This document shows, one piece after another, positions 1-5,541 of a stretch of DNA of 9,346 nucleotides. The notes beneath the pieces were generated by a model. It searched no databases and was not told the DNA's origin. It was given only the letters and a program-made list of their open reading frames with translations. The position numbers were made by a program, and so were the translations under genes. Position 1 is the first letter of the stretch. Each line of letters opens with the position of its first letter. Source of the stretch: Clostridia bacterium (GTDB lineage Bacteria > Bacillota_A > Clostridia > Christensenellales > UBA1242); contig JAFTUZ010000032.1 in the NCBI GenBank assembly GCA_017466005.1, forward strand, positions 1 to 9,346. Direction: 5' to 3'.

Positions 1-60
1 CTGCCAAAGACAGCAAGTGAACTTTGTTCATAATCCGCAAGGGCTTGCCGAGGTGAAGTT
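1..60 (+). promoter_or_regulatory. Ribosomal protein L10 leader (5' end may be cut by window edge)
   Basis: This RNA element matches the Firmicutes L10 leader, which binds the L10(L12)4 complex and lets it repress its own operon. Visible here is an outer helix GCAAG (13-17) with CTTGC (44-48), enclosing a perfect hairpin TGAAC (18-22), loop TTT, GTTCA (26-30). The asymmetric internal loop between the helices (31-43, TAATCCGCAAGGG) fits the protein-binding kinked region. The conserved-looking TGCCGAGGTGAAG stretch follows. It lies directly upstream of an intrinsic terminator and rplJ, exactly where such leaders occur. Bases 36-42 (CGCAAGG) are identical to the terminator 3' arm at 98-104, so the leader can also form an antiterminator. 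The promoter is outside the window. The family call rests on recalled consensus and context, not a covariance-model search. Confidence 0.85.
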
Positions 61-76
61 TCAAAGAAAATAATTT

Positions 77-117
77 TCCTTGTGCTTTACTTTATGGCGC
101 AAGGATTTTTGTTTTGT
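77..117 (+). terminator. Intrinsic attenuator in the rplJ leader
   Basis: A 9-bp stem pairs TCCTTGTGC (77-85) with GCGCAAGGA (97-105), with one G-T pair, around an 11-base loop. It is followed by TTTTTGTTTTGTT. It sits 30 bases upstream of the rplJ start codon, between the L10-binding fold and the coding region, so it is best read as a conditional terminator rather than the end of an upstream gene. A competing antiterminator pairing of 36-42 with 78-84 is available. Confidence 0.85.
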
Positions 118-129
118 TAGAAATCTATC

Positions 130-137
130 AAGGAGGG
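130..137 (+). promoter_or_regulatory. Ribosome binding site that fixes the rplJ start
   Basis: AAGGAGGG lies 11 bases before the ATG at 149. It settles the start: an in-frame TTG-type start is also open further upstream at about position 80, but that lies inside the attenuator hairpin and would add 23 residues with no resemblance to L10. Confidence 0.85.
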
Positions 138-148
138 TTCCAGTCGAG

Positions 149-664
149 ATGTCAAAGAATTTTGAACTCAAACAACAACAAGTGCAAGACATCAAGGCAA
201 AAATTGAAAAAGCCGCATCTATAGTGTTTGTTGACTACAGAGGTATCAATGTAGCAGACGACACAGAACTTCGTAACAAGTTACGTAGTGCTGGTTGTGA
301 ATATCACGTTTACAAAAACCGTATTATGAAACTTGCATTAAACGAATGTGGAATTTCTAGCCTTGACGACAAACTCGAAGGCACACTCGCTGTAGCTTTT
401 AGTTATAACAGCGAAATCGATGCTGCTAAGGCAATGAAACAAAGTGTAGATAAAGAACAACTTACTTTTAAGTTTGGTCTTATTGGCACTCAAACAATTG
501 ACGAAGCAGGGTTGAAGGCTCTTGCTAACCTACCAAGCAAAGATATTTTGGTTGCTCAACTTTTGGGATTACTCAATGGTCCTGCAACTGGACTTGTTAG
601 CGTTCTCAATGGGCCTATCCGCGGATTGGCTGTTGCATTAAATGCTATTGCGACAAAAAACTAA
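149..664 (+). CDS. rplJ: Large ribosomal subunit protein L10
   Basis: L10 (uL10) forms the base of the ribosomal stalk: its N-terminal domain binds 23S rRNA and L11, and its C-terminal helix carries the L7/L12 dimers that recruit translation factors. The 171-residue protein starts MSKNFELKQQQV and contains the typical segment IVFVDYRGI (about residues 26-34), the YHVYKNRI motif (about 54-61) and a hydrophobic C-terminal tail, about 135-171, rich in LLGLLNG-type turns that forms the L12-binding helix. The length is normal for bacterial L10. It is the first gene of a two-gene operon, with rplL 31 bases downstream. Upstream it has an L10 leader and attenuator, so feedback control by its own product complex is expected. 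The chosen ATG is preceded by AAGGAGGG. Nothing is odd about the coding sequence. Confidence 0.97.
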   Translation: MSKNFELKQQQVQDIKAKIEKAASIVFVDYRGINVADDTELRNKLRSAGCEYHVYKNRIMKLALNECGISSLDDKLEGTLAVAFSYNSEIDAAKAMKQSVDKEQLTFKFGLIGTQTIDEAGLKALANLPSKDILVAQLLGLLNGPATGLVSVLNGPIRGLAVALNAIATKN

Positions 665-695
665 AAACTAAATAATCTTTAAAGGAGAAATCATT

Positions 696-1088
696 ATGTC
701 AAAAGTTAACGAATTAGTTGAACAAATCAAAACTTTAACTGTTGTTGAAGTTAGCGAATTAGTTAAAGCATTAGAAGATGAATTTGGAGTAAGTGCTGCT
801 GCTCCTGTAGCTGTAGCTGCTGCTCCTGTAGCAGGTGCTGCTCCAGCTGCTGCTGAAGCTGCTGCTGAAAAAGCAACCTACAATGTTGTGCTTAAAGGTA
901 TTAAACCAGACGCAAGCAAAGTTGGTGTAATTAAAATTGTTAAAGAAGTAACTGGTCTTGGCTTAACAGAAGCTAAAGAATTAGTTGAAAACGCTCCTAA
1001 AGCAGTTAAAGAAAACGCTGCTCCAGACGAAGCTAAAGAACTTAAAGCTAAACTTGAAGAAGCTGGTGCTGAAATTGAACTTGCTTAA
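696..1088 (+). CDS. rplL: Large ribosomal subunit protein L7/L12
   Basis: L7/L12 (bL12) is the multi-copy stalk protein that binds and stimulates the elongation and initiation factor GTPases. The 130-residue product has all three parts of the family: an N-terminal dimerisation region (about 1-33, with [17 protein letters not shown]), a flexible Ala/Pro/Val-rich hinge (about 34-58, largely Ala-Ala-Pro-Val repeats) and the globular C-terminal domain (about 62-130) with [20 protein letters not shown], the factor-binding surface. The start is fixed by AAAGGAG 5-10 bases upstream. It follows rplJ by 31 bases with no terminator between them, so it is cotranscribed and shares the leader control. A strong terminator follows its stop codon. 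The repetitive GCTGCT-type hinge coding is normal for this gene. Confidence 0.98.
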   Translation: MSKVNELVEQIKTLTVVEVSELVKALEDEFGVSAAAPVAVAAAPVAGAAPAAAEAAAEKATYNVVLKGIKPDASKVGVIKIVKEVTGLGLTEAKELVENAPKAVKENAAPDEAKELKAKLEEAGAEIELA

Positions 1089-1122
1089 TGTTCAATTAAG
1101 TATTAACAATAAAATTAATTAT

Positions 1123-1172
1123 AAAAGAAGTATAATCGGTTGATTATACTTTTTCTTTTTCTTTTTCTTTTG
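1123..1172 (+). terminator. Intrinsic terminator of the rplJ-rplL operon
   Basis: A perfect stem AAGTATAATC (1128-1137), loop GGTT, GATTATACTT (1142-1151), extendable by flanking A-T pairs, is followed by a long pyrimidine tract made of repeated CTTTTT units up to about 1171. It is 35 bases after the rplL stop codon. Confidence 0.92.
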
Positions 1173-1198
1173 ACTTTTGTTTTGTAGTGTGGTATTAT
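1170..1198 (+). promoter_or_regulatory. Housekeeping-type promoter of the Smr gene
   Basis: TTGACT (1170-1175) and TATTAT (1193-1198) are separated by exactly 17 bases. Transcription would begin near 1205, one base before the ATG at 1206, which implies a leaderless or nearly leaderless mRNA. Confidence 0.7.
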
Positions 1199-1205
1199 TT
1201 TGTTT

Positions 1206-1565
1206 ATGAGATATAAAACATTAAATTTAAAAGAATATGACCCTAGTGTGGAACAAGCTATTGCTTTGGTGGAATTAGAAATTCAAAGAAGCATAAAAGA
1301 AGGATATTATGCAATAAAAATAATACACGGTTATGGCTCTCATGGAGTAGGCGGAGTAATTAAAAAAGAATTACAAAAGTGGAAAATTAAAGCAAAAAGC
1401 AGGGGATTAATTTTAGAGTATGTAAAAGGTGAAAATTGGTCTGACTCAAACCCAACAGTTCAGAAAATTAAAAAAATTTGCCCAGAAGTGCTTGGGGATT
1501 TTGAACTTTTTACCACAAACCCTGGTATTAGTGTAGTTTTAATAAACAAGCCAGAAAAAATATAA
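1206..1565 (+). CDS. Standalone Smr-domain protein (putative nucleic-acid-binding or nuclease protein)
   Basis: The 119-residue protein resembles Smr (small MutS-related) domains, found at the C-terminus of MutS2 and as free proteins, where they bind or cut DNA or RNA. The clearest sign is IIHGYGSHGVGG at about residues 39-50, matching the family's HGxGxG loop after a beta strand, then an amphipathic helix (VIKKELQKW) as expected. The N-terminal LDxHG-type motif is not clear; LNLKEYDPSVEQA (6-18) takes its place, then a helix leading to the HG loop. The C-terminus ends in a strand NPGISVVLI, matching the family's final GxGxTxVxL-like segment. No Shine-Dalgarno sequence precedes the ATG, and the promoter lies immediately upstream. 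A TTG at 1200 is in frame but would be upstream of the predicted transcription start. It is a monocistronic unit between two terminators. The exact substrate cannot be told. Confidence 0.75.
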   Translation: MRYKTLNLKEYDPSVEQAIALVELEIQRSIKEGYYAIKIIHGYGSHGVGGVIKKELQKWKIKAKSRGLILEYVKGENWSDSNPTVQKIKKICPEVLGDFELFTTNPGISVVLINKPEKI

Positions 1566-1568
1566 AAT

Positions 1569-1598
1569 AAAAAATCACAGATTTAACTGTGATTTTTT
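1569..1598. terminator. Bidirectional terminator between the converging Smr and repeat-protein genes
   Basis: The stem pairs AAAAAATCACAG (1569-1580) with CTGTGATTTTTT (1587-1598) around the loop ATTTAA. A-rich and T-rich arms give a T tract on either strand. It starts 4 bases after the Smr stop codon and ends 3 bases before the stop codon of the converging gene, so it can end both transcripts. Confidence 0.9.
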
Positions 1599-1600
1599 TA

Positions 1601-4354
1601 TTAATAAGTGTATCCGCTTAAGAATTTGGTTAAGAATGCTTGACCTTCGGTAGTAGTTGTTAAACTATTTATAAATGTTTCTAAATTTGCATCAGGCTCT
1701 TTATTATTAGAAGCCACATATGCCTCATAAGCATTTCTATTGTTTGTTGAATCAACTATATCGGTAGAATCTTTATCAAATACTGTGTTTTTAAATGGGG
1801 AATTATCGCCAAATATTTCAGCTGTTTCAAGTTCCACTAAAGATTTTTCTGTAAGTTTTAGGTCATCTAAAGTGCTACCCAAATTATTCAAAGTTGTACT
1901 TGATGGTATTAATGTTAAAATTCCGGTTGTTGATGTACCAAATAAATCTTCAACGGTTAATGTGTTTATAGTTGTTTCTAAATTACTAATAGTAATTGGT
2001 GCATCAGTTGTACCTTTATTAACAATAGCATTTAAAATATTATTAGATTCATAGTTAGGGAAAAGGTCTGATATTTTTAAGTTTTCAAACACGTTGCTTG
2101 GATTTGTAAACATATCTCCAACAGGAATTTTTGCAATAGTTTTCATTATTGCAGAAGTGTTTTCATCTACAGTTATTTCAAGTAATTCTCCCATAGTTTC
2201 GGTAGAGTTTTCAAATACTGATTTAAGTGCTGTTGATGGAGTGTCTCCAAATAAGTCTGCAACTTTTACGCCAGCAACAATTTTTAACATACCGGTAGGG
2301 TTGTTAAGTTCAAGTAAATCGCCTAATGTTTTAGTAGAAGATAAGAAAGCTTCTTTAAGTGCCTCTCCTGGATTATCGCCAAACAAACCTGCAACTTTTA
2401 CTGTTTCTACTAATGATATAATTCCACTGGTTGTTCCTTCTATTTCTAAAAGGTCTTTTAAAGTAAGGTTTTCATCTTCTGTAAATGCTTCTTTAATTGC
2501 TGTGTTTGCGTTACCGTTAAATAATTTTCCAACACTAACTTTAGCAACTATTTCCATAATTCCGGTAGGGGAAGAAATTTCAAGCATTTCGCCAAGGGTG
2601 GTAGTAGAAGATTTTAAAGCGTTCATTAAACTGTTTGGGTCTTCAAAAATATCTCCAAGTGTAACACTACCAATAACTTTCATAATTCCAGCATCGGAAT
2701 TTGTAAGGTCGGAAATAGAAATTGATTTTAGTGCGTGGTTAAGAGCATTATATCCATCTTTTAAAGAGGTGAAAGTTTCATCTTTTATTGTCCATAAATC
2801 TTTGTCAAGTTGAGAAGATTCTTCTACTGGTTCTATTAATTGCATAATTGTACCAAAAGTTTCTGTACTCGAACAAAGAGCATCAGATATTGTTTGTGAG
2901 TTGTAGAATAAATCGTTTAATGTAATGTTGTGGATTAAACTCATCATTTTAGTATTTGTTGTAGCAATGCTAGAACCATTCATTGTTCCAGCAACTAAAT
3001 TACCTAAAGTAATTTGATTTAACTGATTATCATATGCGTTTGCTTCATTTTCAATAAGAGTGTTAAATGTTATGTTGGCAATAGGTAATAAAAGTGCGTT
3101 AGTGTAATCTAAATTAGGTAATAATTCTTGAATTGTTCTTGCTTCGGCTTTTAAGTAATCTTTAATTATATCAGATTCAAGCAAAATTTCTGCCAAAGTT
3201 ACATTTTTAATTACCGGCATTATACCGCTTTCTGTGCTTATTAAATCACCTAAAGTTGCGGTATCCATAACAGTTGCAAAAGAGCTTTTACCGCCGTCCA
3301 TTATTTCGCCAATAGTTATTTCTCCAATTGATGCCAATAATTTTTCCATAGCGGTTGGATTATCAATTTGGTCTAGTGGTGTGATATCTATAATTTGATT
3401 TAAAGCAACAGTTTTCATATATTCGCCAAGGTCGTTTATTTTTGTTGCTTTAAATTCGTCGGTTTGAGTAAAGTTGTAATCTTGTAATCCTAGTGCATCT
3501 TCGCCAAATAAATCTAGTAAAGTACCAACACTCATATCATCTGCAACGTCTTCTATTTTTAATTTTGTAACAGGGGTGTTTAATAAAGTACTATATTCGG
3601 ATTCATTAGGAATATATTCAGCACCAAGTGCAGTTTGTAAAATTGAAAGTGTTAAGGTTTCTTCTCCGTACATAGTAGGGAAAACATCAAGTGCTTGTTG
3701 TATTGTTAGTTCTCTTAAAGTTTTCATAACTGGGGCTTGCTGTGTACCTATATTATAAATAGGGTCGGTAACAGCAGGGTAGTCATAAACTGTGATATCT
3801 ACAGAGATAGCATCTAAAATTTCTCCAATTTTAGCGGTTTCGTAAACAGCAGGTAAAACTGCATCTACAAATTTATCTAAATTATTTACAGCATCTAAAA
3901 TTTCTATATCGCCAACTTTAGTTGTGTTGCCATTATAAGTAACTTCTTTATCATAAACGTTGCCAATAGAAATTCCAATTATTGTTTCAGGTATAGCAAG
4001 GCCATATTCGTCTGCTTGGTAAAGTGTCATATGAACATAATTGTCTTTAACTTCAAGCGCATCTTGAATTAACATATTAACTGTTTTATTATTAAATTCT
4101 TCTCCTAAAGGTGATTGAATTCCTAAAGTTTTTGAAAGTTGTTCAAAAGTAACACAATAATAAACGTAAAGCCCAAAACCGCCTATACAGAAAACCAATA
4201 AAAACAGTGCAGTACACATACCCATAAAGAAAGGGAGGCAACCGCCTTTTCTTTTAACTTTTACCTTTTGTGGCTTTTGGTTAATAGATTGTTGAGTATT
4301 TTGTATAGGCTGTTGATTTGTATCGTTTGGGTTTTGATTGTATTGATTTGACAT
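1601..4354 (-). CDS. Large membrane-anchored protein with a repeat-built exterior; function unknown
   Basis: I do not recognise a named family. The 917-residue protein has a Gln/Asn/Pro-rich N-terminus (1-30), a basic stretch KVKVKRK (30-36), then one hydrophobic segment (about 39-66). By the positive-inside rule the tail is cytoplasmic and about 850 residues are outside, anchored by an uncleaved signal anchor. From about 145 to 808 a short motif recurs some twenty times: Thr/Lys, a hydrophobic residue, any, Asp/Glu/Gly, Leu/Ile/Met, Leu/Phe, for example TLGDLLEL (677-684) and KVADLFGD (697-704). It is clearest at 556-734 as four ~44-residue units, with weaker units around it. The exterior is acidic, Thr/Ser-rich and has one Cys (494). 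No catalytic motif, LPXTG sorting signal or wall-binding domain was seen. The start has AGGAG five bases upstream and a good promoter. It is monocistronic. A surface scaffold or adhesin is possible but is inference only. Confidence 0.85.
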   Translation of the reverse strand: MSNQYNQNPNDTNQQPIQNTQQSINQKPQKVKVKRKGGCLPFFMGMCTALFLLVFCIGGFGLYVYYCVTFEQLSKTLGIQSPLGEEFNNKTVNMLIQDALEVKDNYVHMTLYQADEYGLAIPETIIGISIGNVYDKEVTYNGNTTKVGDIEILDAVNNLDKFVDAVLPAVYETAKIGEILDAISVDITVYDYPAVTDPIYNIGTQQAPVMKTLRELTIQQALDVFPTMYGEETLTLSILQTALGAEYIPNESEYSTLLNTPVTKLKIEDVADDMSVGTLLDLFGEDALGLQDYNFTQTDEFKATKINDLGEYMKTVALNQIIDITPLDQIDNPTAMEKLLASIGEITIGEIMDGGKSSFATVMDTATLGDLISTESGIMPVIKNVTLAEILLESDIIKDYLKAEARTIQELLPNLDYTNALLLPIANITFNTLIENEANAYDNQLNQITLGNLVAGTMNGSSIATTNTKMMSLIHNITLNDLFYNSQTISDALCSSTETFGTIMQLIEPVEESSQLDKDLWTIKDETFTSLKDGYNALNHALKSISISDLTNSDAGIMKVIGSVTLGDIFEDPNSLMNALKSSTTTLGEMLEISSPTGIMEIVAKVSVGKLFNGNANTAIKEAFTEDENLTLKDLLEIEGTTSGIISLVETVKVAGLFGDNPGEALKEAFLSSTKTLGDLLELNNPTGMLKIVAGVKVADLFGDTPSTALKSVFENSTETMGELLEITVDENTSAIMKTIAKIPVGDMFTNPSNVFENLKISDLFPNYESNNILNAIVNKGTTDAPITISNLETTINTLTVEDLFGTSTTGILTLIPSSTTLNNLGSTLDDLKLTEKSLVELETAEIFGDNSPFKNTVFDKDSTDIVDSTNNRNAYEAYVASNNKEPDANLETFINSLTTTTEGQAFLTKFLSGYTY
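2048..3358 (-). repeat. Coding tandem repeats, ~42-47 residues per unit
   Basis: This marks residues about 333-769 of the large membrane protein. The best-preserved consecutive units begin at residues 556, 598, 644, 688 and 735 (lengths 42, 46, 44, 47, then a shortened one); the four full ones span bases 2153-2689. A unit reads Gly-Ile-Met-x-x-Ile/Val, Val-x-Val-x-Asp-Leu-Phe-Gly-Asp, a helix-like Ala-Leu-Lys-x-x-Phe, then Ser-Thr-x-Thr-Leu-Gly-Asp/Glu-Leu-Leu-Glu. Degenerate units are seen near 333, 376 and 468. Divergence between units is high at both protein and DNA level, so this is an old duplication rather than a recently expanding array. Confidence 0.8.
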
Positions 4355-4429
4355 AAAAACTCCTAATCATTTATTTTGTTCTATTTTTTTAAAGATATGT
4401 AAAATAAATTAAAGCAATTTTATGCTTTT

Positions 4430-4458
4430 AATATATCAATTGTTTAAAAAATAGTCAA
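4430..4458 (-). promoter_or_regulatory. Housekeeping-type promoter of the repeat-protein gene
   Basis: On the minus strand TTGACT (4458-4453) and TATATT (4435-4430) are separated by exactly 17 bases. The predicted start near 4423 gives an untranslated leader of about 70 bases. That leader begins with a small hairpin: AAAGCA (minus, 4428-4423) pairs with TGCTTT (4416-4411). The promoter lies just beyond the rplI terminator, so the gene is independently transcribed. Confidence 0.7.
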
Positions 4459-4470
4459 TTAAAAAATATA

Positions 4471-4493
4471 AAAACTAGCAAATTGCTAGTTTT
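4471..4493 (-). terminator. Intrinsic terminator of rplI
   Basis: A perfect 10-bp stem AAAACTAGCA (4471-4480) and TGCTAGTTTT (4484-4493) has a 3-base loop. On the minus strand it is followed by T-rich sequence (TTTTATATTTTTT) and begins one base past the rplI stop codon. Confidence 0.88.
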
Positions 4494-4494
4494 G

Positions 4495-4935
4495 TTATTG
4501 AGCAATAATTTCTACATAAAACTTTGCTTCTATGTTTGGTGCAAACCTAACTTTTGCATTAAATCTGCCTAACATTTTAATAGTTGGTAATTCAATTTGT
4601 TGTTTTTTAACCACATATCCAGATTGATTTAACTTTTCTTCAACTTCTTTTGATGTTACCGAGCCAAAAAGTTTACCATTTTCACCAACTTTAACTGGGA
4701 AGGTAAACACTTTTTCTTTAAGGCTTTCTGCTGTTTTACGGAATGCTGCTAATTCTTCTTGTTTATGAAATTCTTTAGCGTTTTTTTCTTGTGCAAGCAT
4801 ATTTTTGTTAATGCTTGTAGCAGGTTTTGCCAAATTTTGTTTAAGCAAAAAGTTTCTTGCATAACCATCGTTAACTTTTACTAAATCACCTTTTTTACCG
4901 GTTCCTTTAATATCTGTAAGTAAAATAACTTCCAT
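4495..4935 (-). CDS. rplI: Large ribosomal subunit protein L9
   Basis: L9 (bL9) binds 23S rRNA near the L1 stalk and reaches towards the neighbouring ribosome, helping keep the reading frame. The 146-residue protein begins [20 protein letters not shown] and continues [11 protein letters not shown] (22-32), the diagnostic L9 N-terminal signature. A long charged linker helix follows (about 41-75). The C-terminal domain contains FGSVTSKEV (about 91-99), typical of the family. The length is normal. The chosen ATG has AAGGAG (4948-4943) seven bases upstream; the open frame continues 14 codons further but those residues are not L9-like and overlap the promoter. It is a single-gene unit with its own promoter and terminator; no other replication or phosphodiesterase gene commonly seen near rplI is adjacent. 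Confidence 0.97.
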   Translation of the reverse strand: MEVILLTDIKGTGKKGDLVKVNDGYARNFLLKQNLAKPATSINKNMLAQEKNAKEFHKQEELAAFRKTAESLKEKVFTFPVKVGENGKLFGSVTSKEVEEKLNQSGYVVKKQQIELPTIKMLGRFNAKVRFAPNIEAKFYVEIIAQ

Positions 4936-4965
4936 ATAATTACTCCTTAAATTAATTTCAGATAT

Positions 4966-4994
4966 ATTATAGAACAAATTTTATTTTTTGTAAA
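4966..4994 (-). promoter_or_regulatory. Housekeeping-type promoter of rplI
   Basis: On the minus strand TTTACA (4994-4989) and TATAAT (4971-4966) are separated by exactly 17 bases. Transcription would start near 4959, giving a short leader of about 24 bases that holds AAGGAG. Confidence 0.75.
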
Positions 4995-5012
4995 CTATTA
5001 TAATTTAAAATA

Positions 5013-5043
5013 TGTATATAATTTTGGTATTGGGGGAAGATAA
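5013..5043 (+). promoter_or_regulatory. Candidate sigma-F/G-like promoter of the DUF1540-like gene
   Basis: TGTATA (5013-5018) lies 15 bases before GGGAAGATAA (5034-5043), a partial match to the forespore sigma-F pattern GTATA, 15 bases, GGnrAnAnT. The G-run stands out in AT-rich surroundings. The implied leader is only about 15 bases, just enough for the ribosome site. The overlapping TATAAT at 5017-5022 could instead be a housekeeping -10, but no -35 sits 16-18 bases upstream of it. This is weak evidence. Confidence 0.25.
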
Positions 5044-5063
5044 CAAAAAGGAGAGTAAGATAT

Positions 5064-5378
5064 ATGGATATAAAATGTAGAAGAACAACTTGCCAACACA
5101 ATAAAGGGCAAACTTGTTGTGCAAACAAAGTAAATATAAATTTACACGCAAATTGTGATACTTATGAATTTAGTTGTAAAAATGTGGAAGATTTTAGTAA
5201 AGATATGTTTGAATCGGCACCTGAATTTGCAAATTCAAGACATATAAAAGATGTTAAACTTAAATGCGGTGCGGAAAAATGTTTGTTTAATAAAGATGGC
5301 AGATGCCATGCAAACGGCATTACAGTTATAGATAATAACGAAATTAGTGCTTGTTCTACATTTATAGAAGATTGTTAA
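5064..5378 (+). CDS. Cys-rich protein with two DUF1540-like modules
   Basis: The 104-residue protein contains two copies of a four-cysteine module resembling DUF1540, a short domain of unknown function common in Clostridia and Bacilli. Module one uses Cys5, Cys10, Cys18 or 19 and Cys31, with HNKGQTCCANKVNI. Module two uses Cys68, Cys73, Cys81 and Cys97, with FNKDGRCHANGITV. In both, CxxxxC is followed by Asn-Lys, then Cys-x-Ala-Asn and a hydrophobic strand, and a late Cys before Thr-Tyr/Phe. Two further cysteines (38, 104) close the modules. The Cys pattern suggests metal binding, which is inference. No signal peptide or membrane segment is seen. AAAGGAGAG lies about 8 bases before the ATG. 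It is monocistronic, divergent from rplI and followed by a terminator. Confidence 0.85.
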   Translation: MDIKCRRTTCQHNKGQTCCANKVNINLHANCDTYEFSCKNVEDFSKDMFESAPEFANSRHIKDVKLKCGAEKCLFNKDGRCHANGITVIDNNEISACSTFIEDC

Positions 5379-5381
5379 ATT

Positions 5382-5408
5382 AAAAACACGGATTAATGCC
5401 GTGTTTTT
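5382..5408 (+). terminator. Intrinsic terminator of the DUF1540-like gene
   Basis: The stem pairs AAAAACACGG (5382-5391) with CCGTGTTTTT (5399-5408) around a 7-base loop and is followed by more T residues. It begins 4 bases after the stop codon. Confidence 0.9.
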
Positions 5409-5541
5409 TTATAAAAAATGATTAAAATTGCTAACAATTTTATAAAAAATATGCTAATCTATAAAATAAGTAGTTTTAAATTATAAAATAATTAATAACT
5501 ATCTGTATAAAATTTATTTTTAAAGTTGGGTTGAGAGAATT
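5409..5541. other. AT-rich intergenic region before the HELSH gene
   Basis: This gap contains a perfect inverted repeat TAAAATTG (5423-5430), loop CTAA, CAATTTTA (5435-5442), flanked by two copies of ATAAAAAAT (5411-5419 and 5442-5450). A possible -10 TATAAA lies at 5506-5511, but no convincing -35 is 16-18 bases upstream. No strong Shine-Dalgarno sequence is present; GAGAG at 5533-5537 is the best candidate. The inverted repeat could be an operator, but it could equally be chance in such AT-rich sequence. Confidence 0.35.

Noticed and set aside
80..148. Upstream extension of rplJ by 23 codons
   Set aside because: It lies in the attenuator hairpin and leader, is not L10-like, and a strong ribosome site precedes the ATG at 149.
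1150..1171. CTTTTT repeats as a phase-variable tract
   Set aside because: They form the T-rich tail of the rplL terminator and the units are short; slippage there would not alter a reading frame.
2094..2813. 239-codon open frame on the plus strand inside the repeat-protein gene, plus shorter ones at 1740-2054 and 3576-3758
   Set aside because: They are antisense shadows of the minus-strand gene: their periodic content mirrors its repeats, none has a ribosome site, and they are not protein-like.
4936..4977. 14-codon N-terminal extension of rplI
   Set aside because: It overlaps the -10 element and the ribosome site; the conserved L9 start MEVILL is at 4935.
5506..5511. Housekeeping promoter for the HELSH gene based on TATAAA
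   Set aside because: No acceptable -35 element is present at the required distance, and such hexamers are common in this AT-rich gap.
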